Source of the DNA: Coemansia sp. RSA 922
Taxonomy: Eukaryota; Kickxellomycota; Kickxellomycetes; Kickxellales; Kickxellaceae
Direction of reading: 5' to 3'
NCBI GenBank assembly: GCA_027577415.1
Contig: JANBQS010000185.1
Span: 1-27,904 of the forward strand
Length of the DNA: 27,904 nt
Of the stretch, positions 8,405 through 17,200 are shown in pieces; within the stretch, counting starts at the first letter, position 1, and each line of letters starts with the position of its first letter. The notes below the pieces were generated by a model. The model was not told the DNA's origin. It did no database searches and saw only the letters and a program-made list of their open reading frames with translations. The position numbers were made by a program, and so were the translations under genes.

Positions 8405-8850
8405 GAGAGCGGCAAAGGAGCAAAAGAAATTTGTCTTTGTCGATTTCTGGTATATTCCAGTAAGTACCACTTTGACATCTGGTTTTGCAACATGTTGATG
8501 CGTTGCTTGCTATACCACTTCTTTGCCGCTCCTTTGCCGTTATTTTCTGAGCTTAAAGTCTCAGCATGAAACATCCCCAACCATATTTTCCTGTTCTTAG
8601 ATTGGATAAACAAGGGGTGTCTCCAACAATGGCATCACTGAAACTGAGCGCACTTTTTTTGGGGGGCAGCCAAAGTCTTACACTTCCTGTTCTCTGTCTT
8701 TTTGCTGCTGGTTGCTTGGATGCAGCTGGGCTGTAAATGTGTCTGAATTGCTATTTTCCAATTTCCCAATTTTCAGAGCAAGCACCTTTAGTGTCAAGAT
8801 TGAAAGTGTACCAGTTCACTGTAAACTTGGAATATTGTGAATAGTTTTTA
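8405..8850. repeat. Upstream flank repeat, copy 2
   Basis: Closest to the copy at 11745-12190. It shares GGCAAAGGAGCAAAAGAAAT (8411), CTTTGCCG.T......CTTAAAGTCTCA.CATGAAACATCCC.AACCA (~8540-8590), a poly-G run followed by CAGCCAAAGTC, and AGCACCTTT.G...TGTCAAGAT near the end. Confidence 0.7.
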
Positions 8851-9309
8851 TTGCTAGTCCATGAGACTAAGTGGTTCATATTGTTAGTGTTGCTGTTAAT
8901 ATATTGTAAGTACAAACTCAGATGAGCAACACTCACCTGAGATGTGCTGAAATGCTAGTTAGGGCCGTTCTTCAGGGTGACAGCGCATGCACGTGATCAC
9001 TAAGAATTTTGACGTAGAAGTTGTACTCAAACCTTTTCCGTTGCACAGGTTAATAAGTGACATACACAATGCACCTAGTTTGCTTTAATAACTATAAACC
9101 TAATAATTCACAACTGGAAAGCTCTAAACCTACCATGGAGTGCAAACGTCGACTAAATTCAATTATGATCATGAAGGTTTATTTGATGTTATGTTGAAAA
9201 TATGAAAAACCAAGTTAATATTGATATAAAGTGACATAAATATAAAGGGCATGCAGTGGATAAAAGTATATGTCAAAGTCACAGATATCCTTAAACGACC
9301 ATGTGTTGA

Positions 9310-9801
9310 TTAACGTTTGGTCCCAACAAACGATTTGAATTGCTTCACAAAACTATTATACTTAGTACTCTCCGCACATTTAGTGTATATCGGAGTATAT
9401 AAATCCCCACAGTCGGCGGCCTCATCTTCTAGTCCAGTGCGCACCTCATCTGGAATGTCATGTATAATTTGTCCGCCTGAATAGTACACCACGAATGCGT
9501 CATCTGGATCAATATTATTTAGCTCATCGATGCTGCCACTCGCTTCAAATAGACCAACAACCAAATCACTATTCAAATAAACTACATACGCATCTACGGT
9601 CTCAAAATCATTATCATCGTCATCATCGTCGTATTTGATAACTTTGTTAATCTTGTCGAATAGTGCACAAATACCCCTATCAGCATCCATGTTGTTAGTA
9701 TAAACAATGTATCCAGTCCCATTCTGCTTAAAATAATCATAAGCTGCAACACTTGTTAATTGCGGAAGCTTGGTGTCCGAGTCTGGCTTCATATTCATCA
9801 T
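9310..9801 (-). CDS. Family A small protein 3, degenerate thioredoxin-like, with poly-Asp insertion
   Basis: Protein of 163 aa, the nearest relative of the gene at 6369-6863. Blocks: LPQLTSVAAYDYF (12-24), GYIVYTNNMDAD (30-41), AYVVYLNSD (71-79), DDAFVVYYSGGQ (100-111), HDIP (114-117). Between the first helix and second strand an acidic insertion (six Asp at 58-63, then N-D-F-E) is encoded by a GAT/GAC repeat. The related protein lacks it, so it probably sits in a surface loop. No cysteine pair lies at the position of a thioredoxin active site; NNMD occurs there. ATG at 9801, with alternative in-frame ATGs at 9798 and 9792. The TATA box is 126 bases upstream. Confidence 0.8.
   Translation of the reverse strand: MMNMKPDSDTKLPQLTSVAAYDYFKQNGTGYIVYTNNMDADRGICALFDKINKVIKYDDDDDDNDFETVDAYVVYLNSDLVVGLFEASGSIDELNNIDPDDAFVVYYSGGQIIHDIPDEVRTGLEDEAADCGDLYTPIYTKCAESTKYNSFVKQFKSFVGTKR
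9607..9632. repeat. Trinucleotide (ATC/GTC) tract encoding poly-Asp
   Basis: ATC/GTC triplets on the plus strand encode the Asp run of family A protein 3. Length variation between strains would be in frame. Confidence 0.7.
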
Positions 9802-9920
9802 AATAATAAAGTAGTATACTTGTGATGCAAGCGCTATTAGTGCGTAAAACTGTCAAAAAAGAAGATGAAGGTAAGTGATAATGAGAAAAATAAAGCAAGG
9901 ACTGTGGCGAGCGGCGCCTA

Positions 9921-9927
9921 ATTTATA
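9921..9927 (-). promoter_or_regulatory. TATA box of family A gene 3
   Basis: Minus strand reads TTGCTATAAATTAGGCGCC, 126 bases before the ATG at 9801. The surrounding leader (plus-strand TGTCAAAAAAGAAG and TGTGGCGAGCGGCGCC) matches the leader of gene 1. Confidence 0.7.
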
Positions 9928-10044
9928 GCAAAAAGGTAGAAATTTCGTTCGTTGGATTGGTTCAAACAAAATACTTTTTGGACATATCTGTTGTATTTGT
10001 AAAATATGTGAAACATCACATTATCATTTTTCCAATCGTTTCTC

Positions 10045-10330
10045 TTTAGGCAAACCTTATTACTAAGAAGGTTTGTAAAATCTGAATCCATATCCAAATC
10101 CAAGTATTCTGGGCTTGAGGCAAAGATTGCTGCTTTTTATCTTGAAAGAATAAATCCCGTCTTTATTTATTTCAACAGGAAACACCCCCAACCACCTTTA
10201 TAGTTCTTAGAGAATGTTTTAGGCAGAAACTGGAAAAGGCCGTATCCGAGATATGCCTTTGGTTATGATCACCCTTTTTGGGAGGTGTGGCCAAAGGCTT
10301 CTATCTATCTCTACTTGTCACTGAAAATCT
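10045..10330. repeat. Upstream flank repeat, copy 3
   Basis: AGGCAAACCTTATTAC at ~10049 matches copy 1 at ~7156. CAACAGGAAACACCCCCAACCACC at ~10175 (read in two parts) matches the CATGAAACATCCC.AACCA anchor of the other copies. TGGCCAAAGGC at ~10298 matches GCCAAAGTC. Confidence 0.55.
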
Positions 10331-10872
10331 GGGTATCACTTGGTTGAATAAATTCTTTCCTTTTCCGATTACTTTTCCTCCTTTTCAACTTCCGTGGAGC
10401 AAACAACCTTGTTTCGGTACAAAGAGTGCTCTGCCTTGTCTCTTGAGAGCTAGGGTTAAGGTCGTCGCCAGAAATTGTGGCCACTGCTAGGTTGAACGGG
10501 AAGTACGCCTGGGATTGAAGGCAAATATTAGCCTCTCAGAAGGAATAACCTATATGAGCAATGGCTGAATCGTTCACTAACACTTATTTAATAGCGATTA
10601 TGACAGCATCATTTGTAGACCTCTGTGACAATATCTGGTGCAAACCTATATATGTTATATAACCAAAAAGATTCACATTCTGTTATATTGTAAAAAACCT
10701 GACTAATTGAGTAAAAAAGAACCAAGGCATTGAACAAACTAAAATGAGAAGACACCTATGTCTCACATGCATCTCACACTTAAACTAATAGGGATATATT
10801 GATAACCAGCAGTATAATGCTAAATGTTGGACGTGATTCAGTTTCTTAGCGATCTGAAAGAAAAGCCAATAA

Positions 10873-11277
10873 CTACTTGCCATATTTTTGGATTTCTTCT
10901 ATGAGGCATTTAGCAATCGTAGGAAATTCTAAACCTCCTTTACCAGGATAAAACAAATTTCTCAACTCATTATTACTAGTATATGTCTCTAGGAAACCAA
11001 AATAGTTATCATTGATATTGTACTCTATGTTTCCGCCATTGTAAAAAACCATGAATGCAAGATTAGAATCAATTTCAGGGGCGTTGATTGGTTGTGTCAG
11101 ACATTCACTATCAAACGAGTACCAGGCCAAATTGAGTTTGAGTTTGTCCTCCAACTCACCTGTCAACTTCTTATAGTTATCTATGTTCTTAGTAAATATA
11201 ACAGCAGAATTGTCTTTACGTCTATGGGTGTAGTAAGCATCCATCGAGTCTAGTTTAATCAACTTATCAGAGTCCAT
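10873..11277 (-). CDS. Family A small protein 4, degenerate thioredoxin-like
   Basis: Protein of 134 aa. SAVIFTKNID sits at 24-33, followed by a Lys/Leu/Glu-rich helix, a strand LAWYSFDSE (50-58) and AFMVFYNGGNIEYNI (74-88). The ending differs from the other members and is Lys/Glu-rich helical. The open frame extends to an ATG at 11388, but the TATA box is at 11404-11410, so transcripts should start downstream of that ATG. The ATG at 11277 restores the shared motif position and the ~130-base TATA spacing. The hydrophobic segment of the longer frame is therefore probably untranslated leader. If the longer start were used, the protein would gain a signal-like N-terminus, so the start deserves checking. 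Confidence 0.75.
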   Translation of the reverse strand: MDSDKLIKLDSMDAYYTHRRKDNSAVIFTKNIDNYKKLTGELEDKLKLNLAWYSFDSECLTQPINAPEIDSNLAFMVFYNGGNIEYNINDNYFGFLETYTSNNELRNLFYPGKGGLEFPTIAKCLIEEIQKYGK

Positions 11278-11403
11278 GTCAAATAGGCAACTATATTGTA
11301 CTGGCGATTGCTGGCAGATAAAAAAGAGTGGGAAAAAGAAAAGGATGGATATGTGTACCGAAGAATTGAATGCGACACCAAAATCCATGGCGAGCGGTAC
11401 TCA

Positions 11404-11410
11404 TTTTATA
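11404..11410 (-). promoter_or_regulatory. TATA box of family A gene 4
   Basis: Minus strand reads GACTATAAAATGAGTACC, 133 bases before the ATG at 11277. Its core is nearly identical to that of gene 1. Confidence 0.7.
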
Positions 11411-11529
11411 GTCAAAGAATGGAGGAGGATTTTCCACTTTTCGTTGGCTCCAGGTTGGAGACTGCATGGGTGCGGGGGATTTCCGGAGGCCCGAAAAGCA
11501 GACCGGTCTCCTTTGATTGAGAACTAAAG

Positions 11530-11740
11530 CGCTCGGCAAAGGAATAAAAGCTAATGTTTCTAAAAATGGCTGCTTTAAATGGTCACTACTAAGGACGCCT
11601 TTGAAACTTGCCTCTGCTCTATGTTGGAGGCTTTTCAAAGCATGGCGTTGCTTTTGTCACCCCTTTGCTGCCTTTTCTCTCTTGTTTAAAGTTGCTTTTA
11701 AACAATACATTGCCAACCATTTTTCTTGCCTTTGGAGGGG
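11530..11740. repeat. Upstream flank repeat, partial copy 4
   Basis: CGGCAAAGGAATAAAAGCTAAT at ~11535 matches GTCAAAGGAATAAAAGAAAT at ~11754 and GGCAAAGGAGCAAAAGAAAT at ~8411. GTTTAAAGTTGC and GCCAACCATTTTTC follow in the same order as in the other copies. Confidence 0.55.
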
Positions 11741-11744
11741 AAAA

Positions 11745-12190
11745 AGAGCTGGTCAAAGGAATAAAAGAAATTATTCTTTACTGCTTGACTGCCTTTGTAC
11801 ACGCCACTAAGAAACTCTTTGAATTTTACCTCCGCTCCATGCTGGAAGCTCTTCTTAGGATTCCGCCTCTTTGCCATTTCTTTGCCGCTATGTTTCTCCT
11901 TTGCTTAAAGTCTCAACATGAAACATCCCAACCACTTTTCTATTGCTCTTGGAGTGGATGCTACAGACAAAAAAGGAGTGTCTTTGACAAAGTCGCCTTT
12001 GAAGCCGACCACCATTTTGGGGGGGGGGAAGCCAAAGTCTCCTGTTCTCTGTCGCCTGAGTGCAGTTTGACTGAGGGAGGTCCTGCCATTTTTTCTTTGA
12101 TATTCTTGGCTTTTAGAGTGAGCACCTTTGGTACTCTGTCAAGATATAAAATATTAATGTTTAACTGTCTAGTTGTAGAACAGTGAATAT
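11745..12190. repeat. Upstream flank repeat, copy 5
   Basis: Best match to the copy at 8405-8850. GCTTAAAGTCTCA, CATGAAACATCCCAACCA, a G run with AAGCCAAAGTC, CCTGTTCTCTGTC and GAGCACCTTTGG occur in the same order and spacing. Confidence 0.7.
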
Positions 12191-12355
12191 ATTCATATAG
12201 TCTCTGAAGCCAAAGAGTCCGCATCAGTTGTAGTGCTGGAAAAAGTCGATTGCAAAGAGTTTAAGGACAAGTGGAAGGTGTATTGAGTGTCAATATGTGT
12301 ATTTATAAACAAAGACTAGACTAACCATTTCAAACATCCCTACTTTTCCATGTGT

Positions 12356-12881
12356 TCACGTATATGCCAGTAAATACGCTTGGGCTTTAATATGGCGTAT
12401 TGCTTTGCTGGAATGACTATTTGGTTGATTAGAAATATAAATTAACTTCTTATTCTGATTTGAATTATCATAACAAGAGCCTAGCCCACCTTCATACACT
12501 AAATGAAAATCACTCTCACTGCATTTTAAATTTTCTTTAAGGCGTTTTATAATTTCACTAGGTAGCTAGTTAGCAATTTTATTACCACAGTACTGTATAA
12601 AAATAGCCTTGTCGTTGTGCCCGCATCCACAACCTTTGTAGAAAAGTCGGCTTTTGATAGGTTTACACATTTCAAAGTGTTGTTTCCAAAATCACCCAAT
12701 GAGCGGACTAACTGGCTTAGTTCATTTTCATAGACAGGACCAACGACTTCGTCATCAACTTGCACCTGAACGGGTTCATTGAGATTGATTTTCTTTGAAT
12801 AAAAATAATTACCCCATCTATGAGCGTAGTATCGTGGTATTCGGCAAGGCTCTGGATTTCGGTAATCACAGGTTCTGACAT
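12356..12881 (-). pseudogene. Broken family A copy (two frameshifts and an internal stop)
   Basis: The ATG at 12881 opens a frame whose first ~33 residues match the family N-terminus (ITEIQSLAEYHDTTL, then GVIIFIQRKS at 23-32, aligned with the 24-33 motif). That frame ends in nonsense. The match resumes in a second frame between ~12790 and ~12590 (ELSQLVRSLGDF, TLKCVNLS, TRLFLYST). It then shifts to a third frame (LPSEIIKRLKENL, FHLVYEGG) that carries a TAG at 12566-12568 and ends with TGA at 12356-12358. Frameshifts are near 12780-12800 and 12575-12597. The single longest open frame here (12547-12924) starts with TTG and joins unrelated sequence to the middle part, so it is not a sensible gene. 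Two shifts plus a stop argue for a decayed copy rather than sequencing error, though reads should be checked. Confidence 0.75.
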
Positions 12882-13082
12882 ACTGGCGTGCTAAATGGCC
12901 TTGGCAGTAGATGACTAGTACCAACTAAATAAAGCGGTTATAAAAATATGTATCTGTATTGAAAACAACTGGTATATAACTAGAAAAATGCTAAAAAAAA
13001 AACAATTTCTACAATGTTCTTGGGTGAGCCCAGAATAAGCACTCCACACTCTGTCAGCCTGTTTCTACCGACATCTGTTTTA

Positions 13083-13529
13083 TTATTCCGGCATTCTCTT
13101 TGCTTCCTCTGCCCGCTTAAACAGTTCCTCTAGATAATTTAAATTAAAACTCTCATACTTGTCGTCTTGGTTGGCAGCATATATTAATGAGTAGTCATCC
13201 TCATAGTCTTTAGCAAACCTGTTCAAAGTCTCTAGAAATAGAGCTGGTGGAGTGTGATCAATGTTCCCGTTATAGACATAGCATATAAACATATCATCTT
13301 CAGCAAAATCACATTTATAATCCGAATCCTGAAAGTGATGTTTGGCTGTATCAACGAAGGCTACATAATGGCCTTGTAAATTATCTATTGACTCTGCCAT
13401 ATTCTCCAAATCACTGTCCTTTAGGGGGTCGTCAATGTTTTTGGTGAATATAATAATGGCATCATTGATAGCTAGGGTATCATAGTAATCATCAAGGTGT
13501 CTTATTATATTGTACTTTGGCAACGACAT
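13083..13529 (-). CDS. Family A small protein 5, degenerate thioredoxin-like
   Basis: Protein of 148 aa. LPKYNI then DDYYD lead to AIIIFTKNID at 24-33, an acidic helix (34-50), a strand HYVAFVDT (54-61), DDMFICYVYNGNIDHTPP (78-95), and a helical Lys/Glu-rich C-terminus. It keeps all family blocks and has no CxxC and no signal peptide. It is the member nearest the Furry-family scaffold gene, which starts ~750 bases away on the other strand, so the two are divergently transcribed. ATG at 13529 is the first in frame; the TATA-like box at 13672-13678 is 149 bases upstream. Confidence 0.78.
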   Translation of the reverse strand: MSLPKYNIIRHLDDYYDTLAINDAIIIFTKNIDDPLKDSDLENMAESIDNLQGHYVAFVDTAKHHFQDSDYKCDFAEDDMFICYVYNGNIDHTPPALFLETLNRFAKDYEDDYSLIYAANQDDKYESFNLNYLEELFKRAEEAKRMPE

Positions 13530-14276
13530 AGTGCAGGAGGTGATTGGAAATACTGAGTGTATGAATCTGAGGCTGGTGTGCTGGCTAAAAATTGTGTAGG
13601 CAATAGTGAGAAAAAAATGTGAGCGGAAGAAAAGGAAAAAATAAAATAAAACCAGCAGCGAATGTCACTTATTTTAAACCTGGAAAAGGAAGATGTTTTT
13701 TTTTCTCTCGTCAGTGGACAAGTATGCAAGTGGGGACTTTATGACAGTTGGGGGAGCGTGATAAAAGAGCACTATACAACAAGACTTGCACAAGTGGTGG
13801 GGAAAGAGCGCAAAGAGCACACCAAGTGCTCTGCCCCCAACAAGCTAGCTTTGCCGCTTGCCTTTGCTTTCAAACAAAACCCAAGATGTCGTCAGCTGAT
13901 ATGCACAGGAGCAATGACAGTGAAGACGTCCTTCTTGCTGCATATTTTCAAGTGCAAAGTCCCGTTTATAATGTGGGCTTTCCTTTTTACGCCGCTCTTG
14001 GGATGGGCACTGGCAATAGAGAGTAGAACGGGCGGCATTTGGATCAAGAGCATTGTCGAGAAGCAGCTCATATTACTAATCTGCCTTTGTTGATCGCTTA
14101 ATCAGAGGGCATCACGCATTGTCTTTCAGTCCACGTGCCAAGGTGTGATGGTCCCAGTTAGCGGAGGCCAACTTTGTCTCTTGACGCGTCCATTTTTTAT
14201 ATTTATGTTTTTGAATTTATCCTTGTTTTTTCTTATTTGCATCTAACATTCACTTGCTATCACTACAACACAACAA
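13530..14276. other. Divergent intergenic region between family A gene 5 and the scaffold gene
   Basis: No gene is supported, although open frames exist on the plus strand. The first ~150 bases are the family A promoter. The stretch ~14185-14276 is AT-rich with TATATTTATG near 14201 and probably belongs to the scaffold gene's promoter and leader. Confidence 0.5.
13672..13678 (-). promoter_or_regulatory. TATA-like box of family A gene 5
   Basis: Minus strand reads GGTTTAAAATAAGTGACATT, 149 bases before the ATG at 13529. It is weaker and slightly further away than in the other genes. Confidence 0.5.
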
Positions 14277-17200
14277 ATGTCAGCGCCGGCCGGGAGTGGG
14301 AAGGGCGGCGGACGGGAGCTCAAAGCAAACCCGTTCGGGAATTACTCGCTAATGGAAGCTCAACAGCCGACCCGCAACAATAACAACAACTTGGGAAACA
14401 GCGGCCACGGTCCAAGTGAGCCGCCGCGCCCAGCTCCACTTAGGGAGACGCCATTCTCCAATTATAGTTTTAAGGAGGCACAATTGCAGACTCAGTCGAT
14501 AGCACCACTACCACCAACAGCAGCAGCAGAACCTTCGTCGCCTACAGTCAGCATCAGCAACAGTAAGTGTTAGTTGTAACACCAGGTCTTTAATGACTGC
14601 ATTGCATGTATTTTCTAAGTAGCTTCGCTTTCTTTGCCGACGTTGTAGGTAAACCCTTCTCAGATTATGCGCGCTCAGAGGCCGAGTTACACTCGTTGTC
14701 AGAGTTGCAGCCATTGCACAACTACCCTATTGGCGCGAGTTACAGACATATACAGCAGCACAGAAGCATGCAGTCGGCCGGATCCACCACTGATGATAGC
14801 AGGGTAGACTACATCCGGCCGATGCCTGCTGATGACCTTGGCGGGGAATATTTGCCTGCACCAGCACTGCCCGAGTCATACGATAGCTACGACGGCATGG
14901 GGGCGACGCAGATGAGCCAGGGCGTGGCCAGCATCGAACAGTACGCAATTCGCATGCTCTACGAGGAGTTTAGAGACCGAGCAGCGAGAAAGATTGATGA
15001 CATTATCGAGCTGCGACTGGATCGCGAGCCCGACCTGGCAAAGCACTTGGAGCTGGGAGCAGATGTTATATTTGACCGCACGCTGGAAAAGCTAGGAATG
15101 TTGGCGCGGCGCCGGCCTCGTGTGATTATCGAGTTGCTGCTGGTATGGCGTAAGACTACAATCGACGCTACTGACGAGTACCCCCTGGAGGGCACTGGCG
15201 GCGCAGGCTTTGCAGATGGCAGTCGCCAGCACCCACCGCAGGCGGCTTTGTCTCGTGCGCACCACATAGTCAAGGAGCGCAAGTCACTGGCGTCAGTCTA
15301 TATCTTGTGCCGTGCACTCAGCGCAGTGGTTGAACAGCTCGAGGCGTCGCATCTGGAAGGTGACTTGGGCGATCGTCTCGAAGAGCTGGTGTTTGGGCAG
15401 GTCAAGCAGGTCAATCCAGCCAACCTGAGGCGCTCGCAGAACCGGCGTCAAATCCAGGAGCTCTATGCCCGACTCATTGGGCAGATATCAGATATTCGAT
15501 TTGCATCTATGAGTGACCGGTTCATTGCCGAACTCGAGCGCATTCCGATGGTCAGCAGCGGCAGCGACGAGCGCATTGTTGTCCTGCTCCACAATATGAG
15601 GTTCCTCAGGCTGCGCGTGTTCCCGATAGACGCCCTGGAAGAGAGCTCGGCGTTCTTACTGAGCTGCGCAAAGTTCTACTCGCGCACGTCAGGGTCGCTG
15701 CGGCTGAAGCACGCATGGGCTACGCTGCTGACGGAGTTGCTGATGCCTATGGCGGCCGTAGTCGACGTGGAGGTCAACCTGCCAGAGCTAGTGCAAGCGC
15801 TCGACATTATCTTTGCCAAGGCCATGAAGATGGCGCCCAAAGTGCGACATGTACACGTGGCATTCCCACTGGCAGCGGCCACACTGTGCATTAGCCGGCG
15901 GGATGTGTTTCACCAGCGGTGGCTGTCGCTGCTCGAGTACTGTATTCAGCGGCTAAAGGACAAGCAATTCCGACGCGTATCGATGGATGCCATTCTGCGG
16001 ATGCTGTGGGTATACCTGTTCCGCTACCCCGAGGCCAGCGCAGTGGTTACTCGTCGAATTGACTCGCTGTCGCGAATCTTCTTCCCTGCGACCAAGCTTC
16101 ATGCCTGGCCCAAGACCGTGCCGCCGTCGGCGTTTGTTTACTTTTTGGTTTGCGCGGCTTGCTATAACTTTGACTTTGCGATGCGGCAGCTTCTGCTGAA
16201 TATGCTGCAGACCGATAGCGGATGGCCAGGAACTACGCGCGAAATGACCGAAATCGGGCCGATACTGGACTCGCTCAACCCTGCTCGCGTTGGTTTGGCA
16301 TACCAGGCCTTGGTTGCCATTGCCGCGATTGCAAGCAGTCGATCGTCACCTGGTGCTGCGAATGGCGGGCCTGGCAGTGGCGGCGATAGTGGAGGAGGGG
16401 GGTCTGGACCTAATACAAACACGGGGTCTACTGGTGGCAGCTTGGCTTCAATGCACCCGCCATTCCCTGGTGTTGCTCAGCTCAGTGGTCTGGACTACTT
16501 TTCGCTGGACTTGTCGGTCAAATCTGGCGCCAATGCATCTGGCGCAGGAGGGAGTACTAGTGGGTTGGCGGCGACTGGAGGCGGCCGACAGGCAGCGCAA
16601 GACTCGGCTCGCTCAAGGGACAGACAGCCACCGATCAACCCAGCGATGCTTCCCGACAACATTCGCAATGCGCTGACAACGGCTATCAGCGTTGTGCAGC
16701 GGTACTTTAACGCGCTGAGTCCAATTTTTGGGCAGTATGTGCTGGCAGACGAGCGACTGTGGAGGCTGACGCGCACAGTACCTCCGTTTTCTTCAGTGGT
16801 TCTGACGGGATCAACGTTTACCTTTGAAAATACGGCGACGTTCTCGGCACTGGCTCTACAAGGCATAGGCAGCAGTGGAGGTGCGACTGGTTTGGGTGTG
16901 CCCAATGGGGGCGAGTCTGTCGGAGGCACAACTGGCGGCGGAACAGGCGGCGGACCGGCAGCTAACGCAACTGCCTCGATAGCCGAAAACATACTCGATG
17001 GAGCAGGAGGAAGTGGAACACCGTCAGGCGGACCAGCCGGGACTCTGCTTGCGGATGCTAGTGGCGGCGATGGCAATGGCTCACATGCGATGGTATCTGG
17101 CATTCGGCAGGCTGTGACTCGGTACCCGGGCGAGCGGCAAGTATACGTGGACCTCATGGCAGTGTACACTCACAACATACCAAAAGTGCAAATGTTCTGG

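Larger units (their letters stand above)
8148..9309. other. Intergenic: family A gene 2 promoter, flank repeat, 3' region of gene 3
   Basis: No gene is supported. It holds the gene 2 leader and TATA-like box, a flank repeat copy (~8405-8850) and an AT-rich stretch with no recognisable coding. The last ~100 bases (from CAGTGGATAAAAG at ~9256) match the 3' flank of gene 1 (CAGTGGATAAAAC at ~6316). Confidence 0.6.
9802..10872. other. Intergenic: family A gene 3 promoter, flank repeat and unassigned AT-rich DNA
   Basis: The first ~130 bases are the leader and TATA region. A flank repeat copy follows at ~10045-10330. From ~10340 to 10872 I see no gene, no clear repeat and no degraded family copy. 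Confidence 0.55.
11278..12355. other. Intergenic: family A gene 4 promoter and two flank repeat copies
   Basis: Beyond the leader and TATA box, two successive diverged copies of the flank repeat fill ~11530-12190. Open frames on either strand here show no family motifs. I see no gene. Confidence 0.6.

Noticed and set aside
11278..11388. Signal-like N-terminal extension of family A protein 4
   Set aside because: The upstream ATG is only ~16 bases from the TATA box, so it should precede the transcript start. The ATG at 11277 restores the family spacing.
12547..12924. 125-codon open frame as an intact gene
   Set aside because: It begins with TTG. Its first third is out of frame relative to the family, while the ATG frame at 12881 matches the family, so the locus is better read as a broken copy.
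6369..13529. Family A as active thioredoxins
   Set aside because: No member has CxxC or CxxS at the expected place. Only the fold resemblance is proposed.
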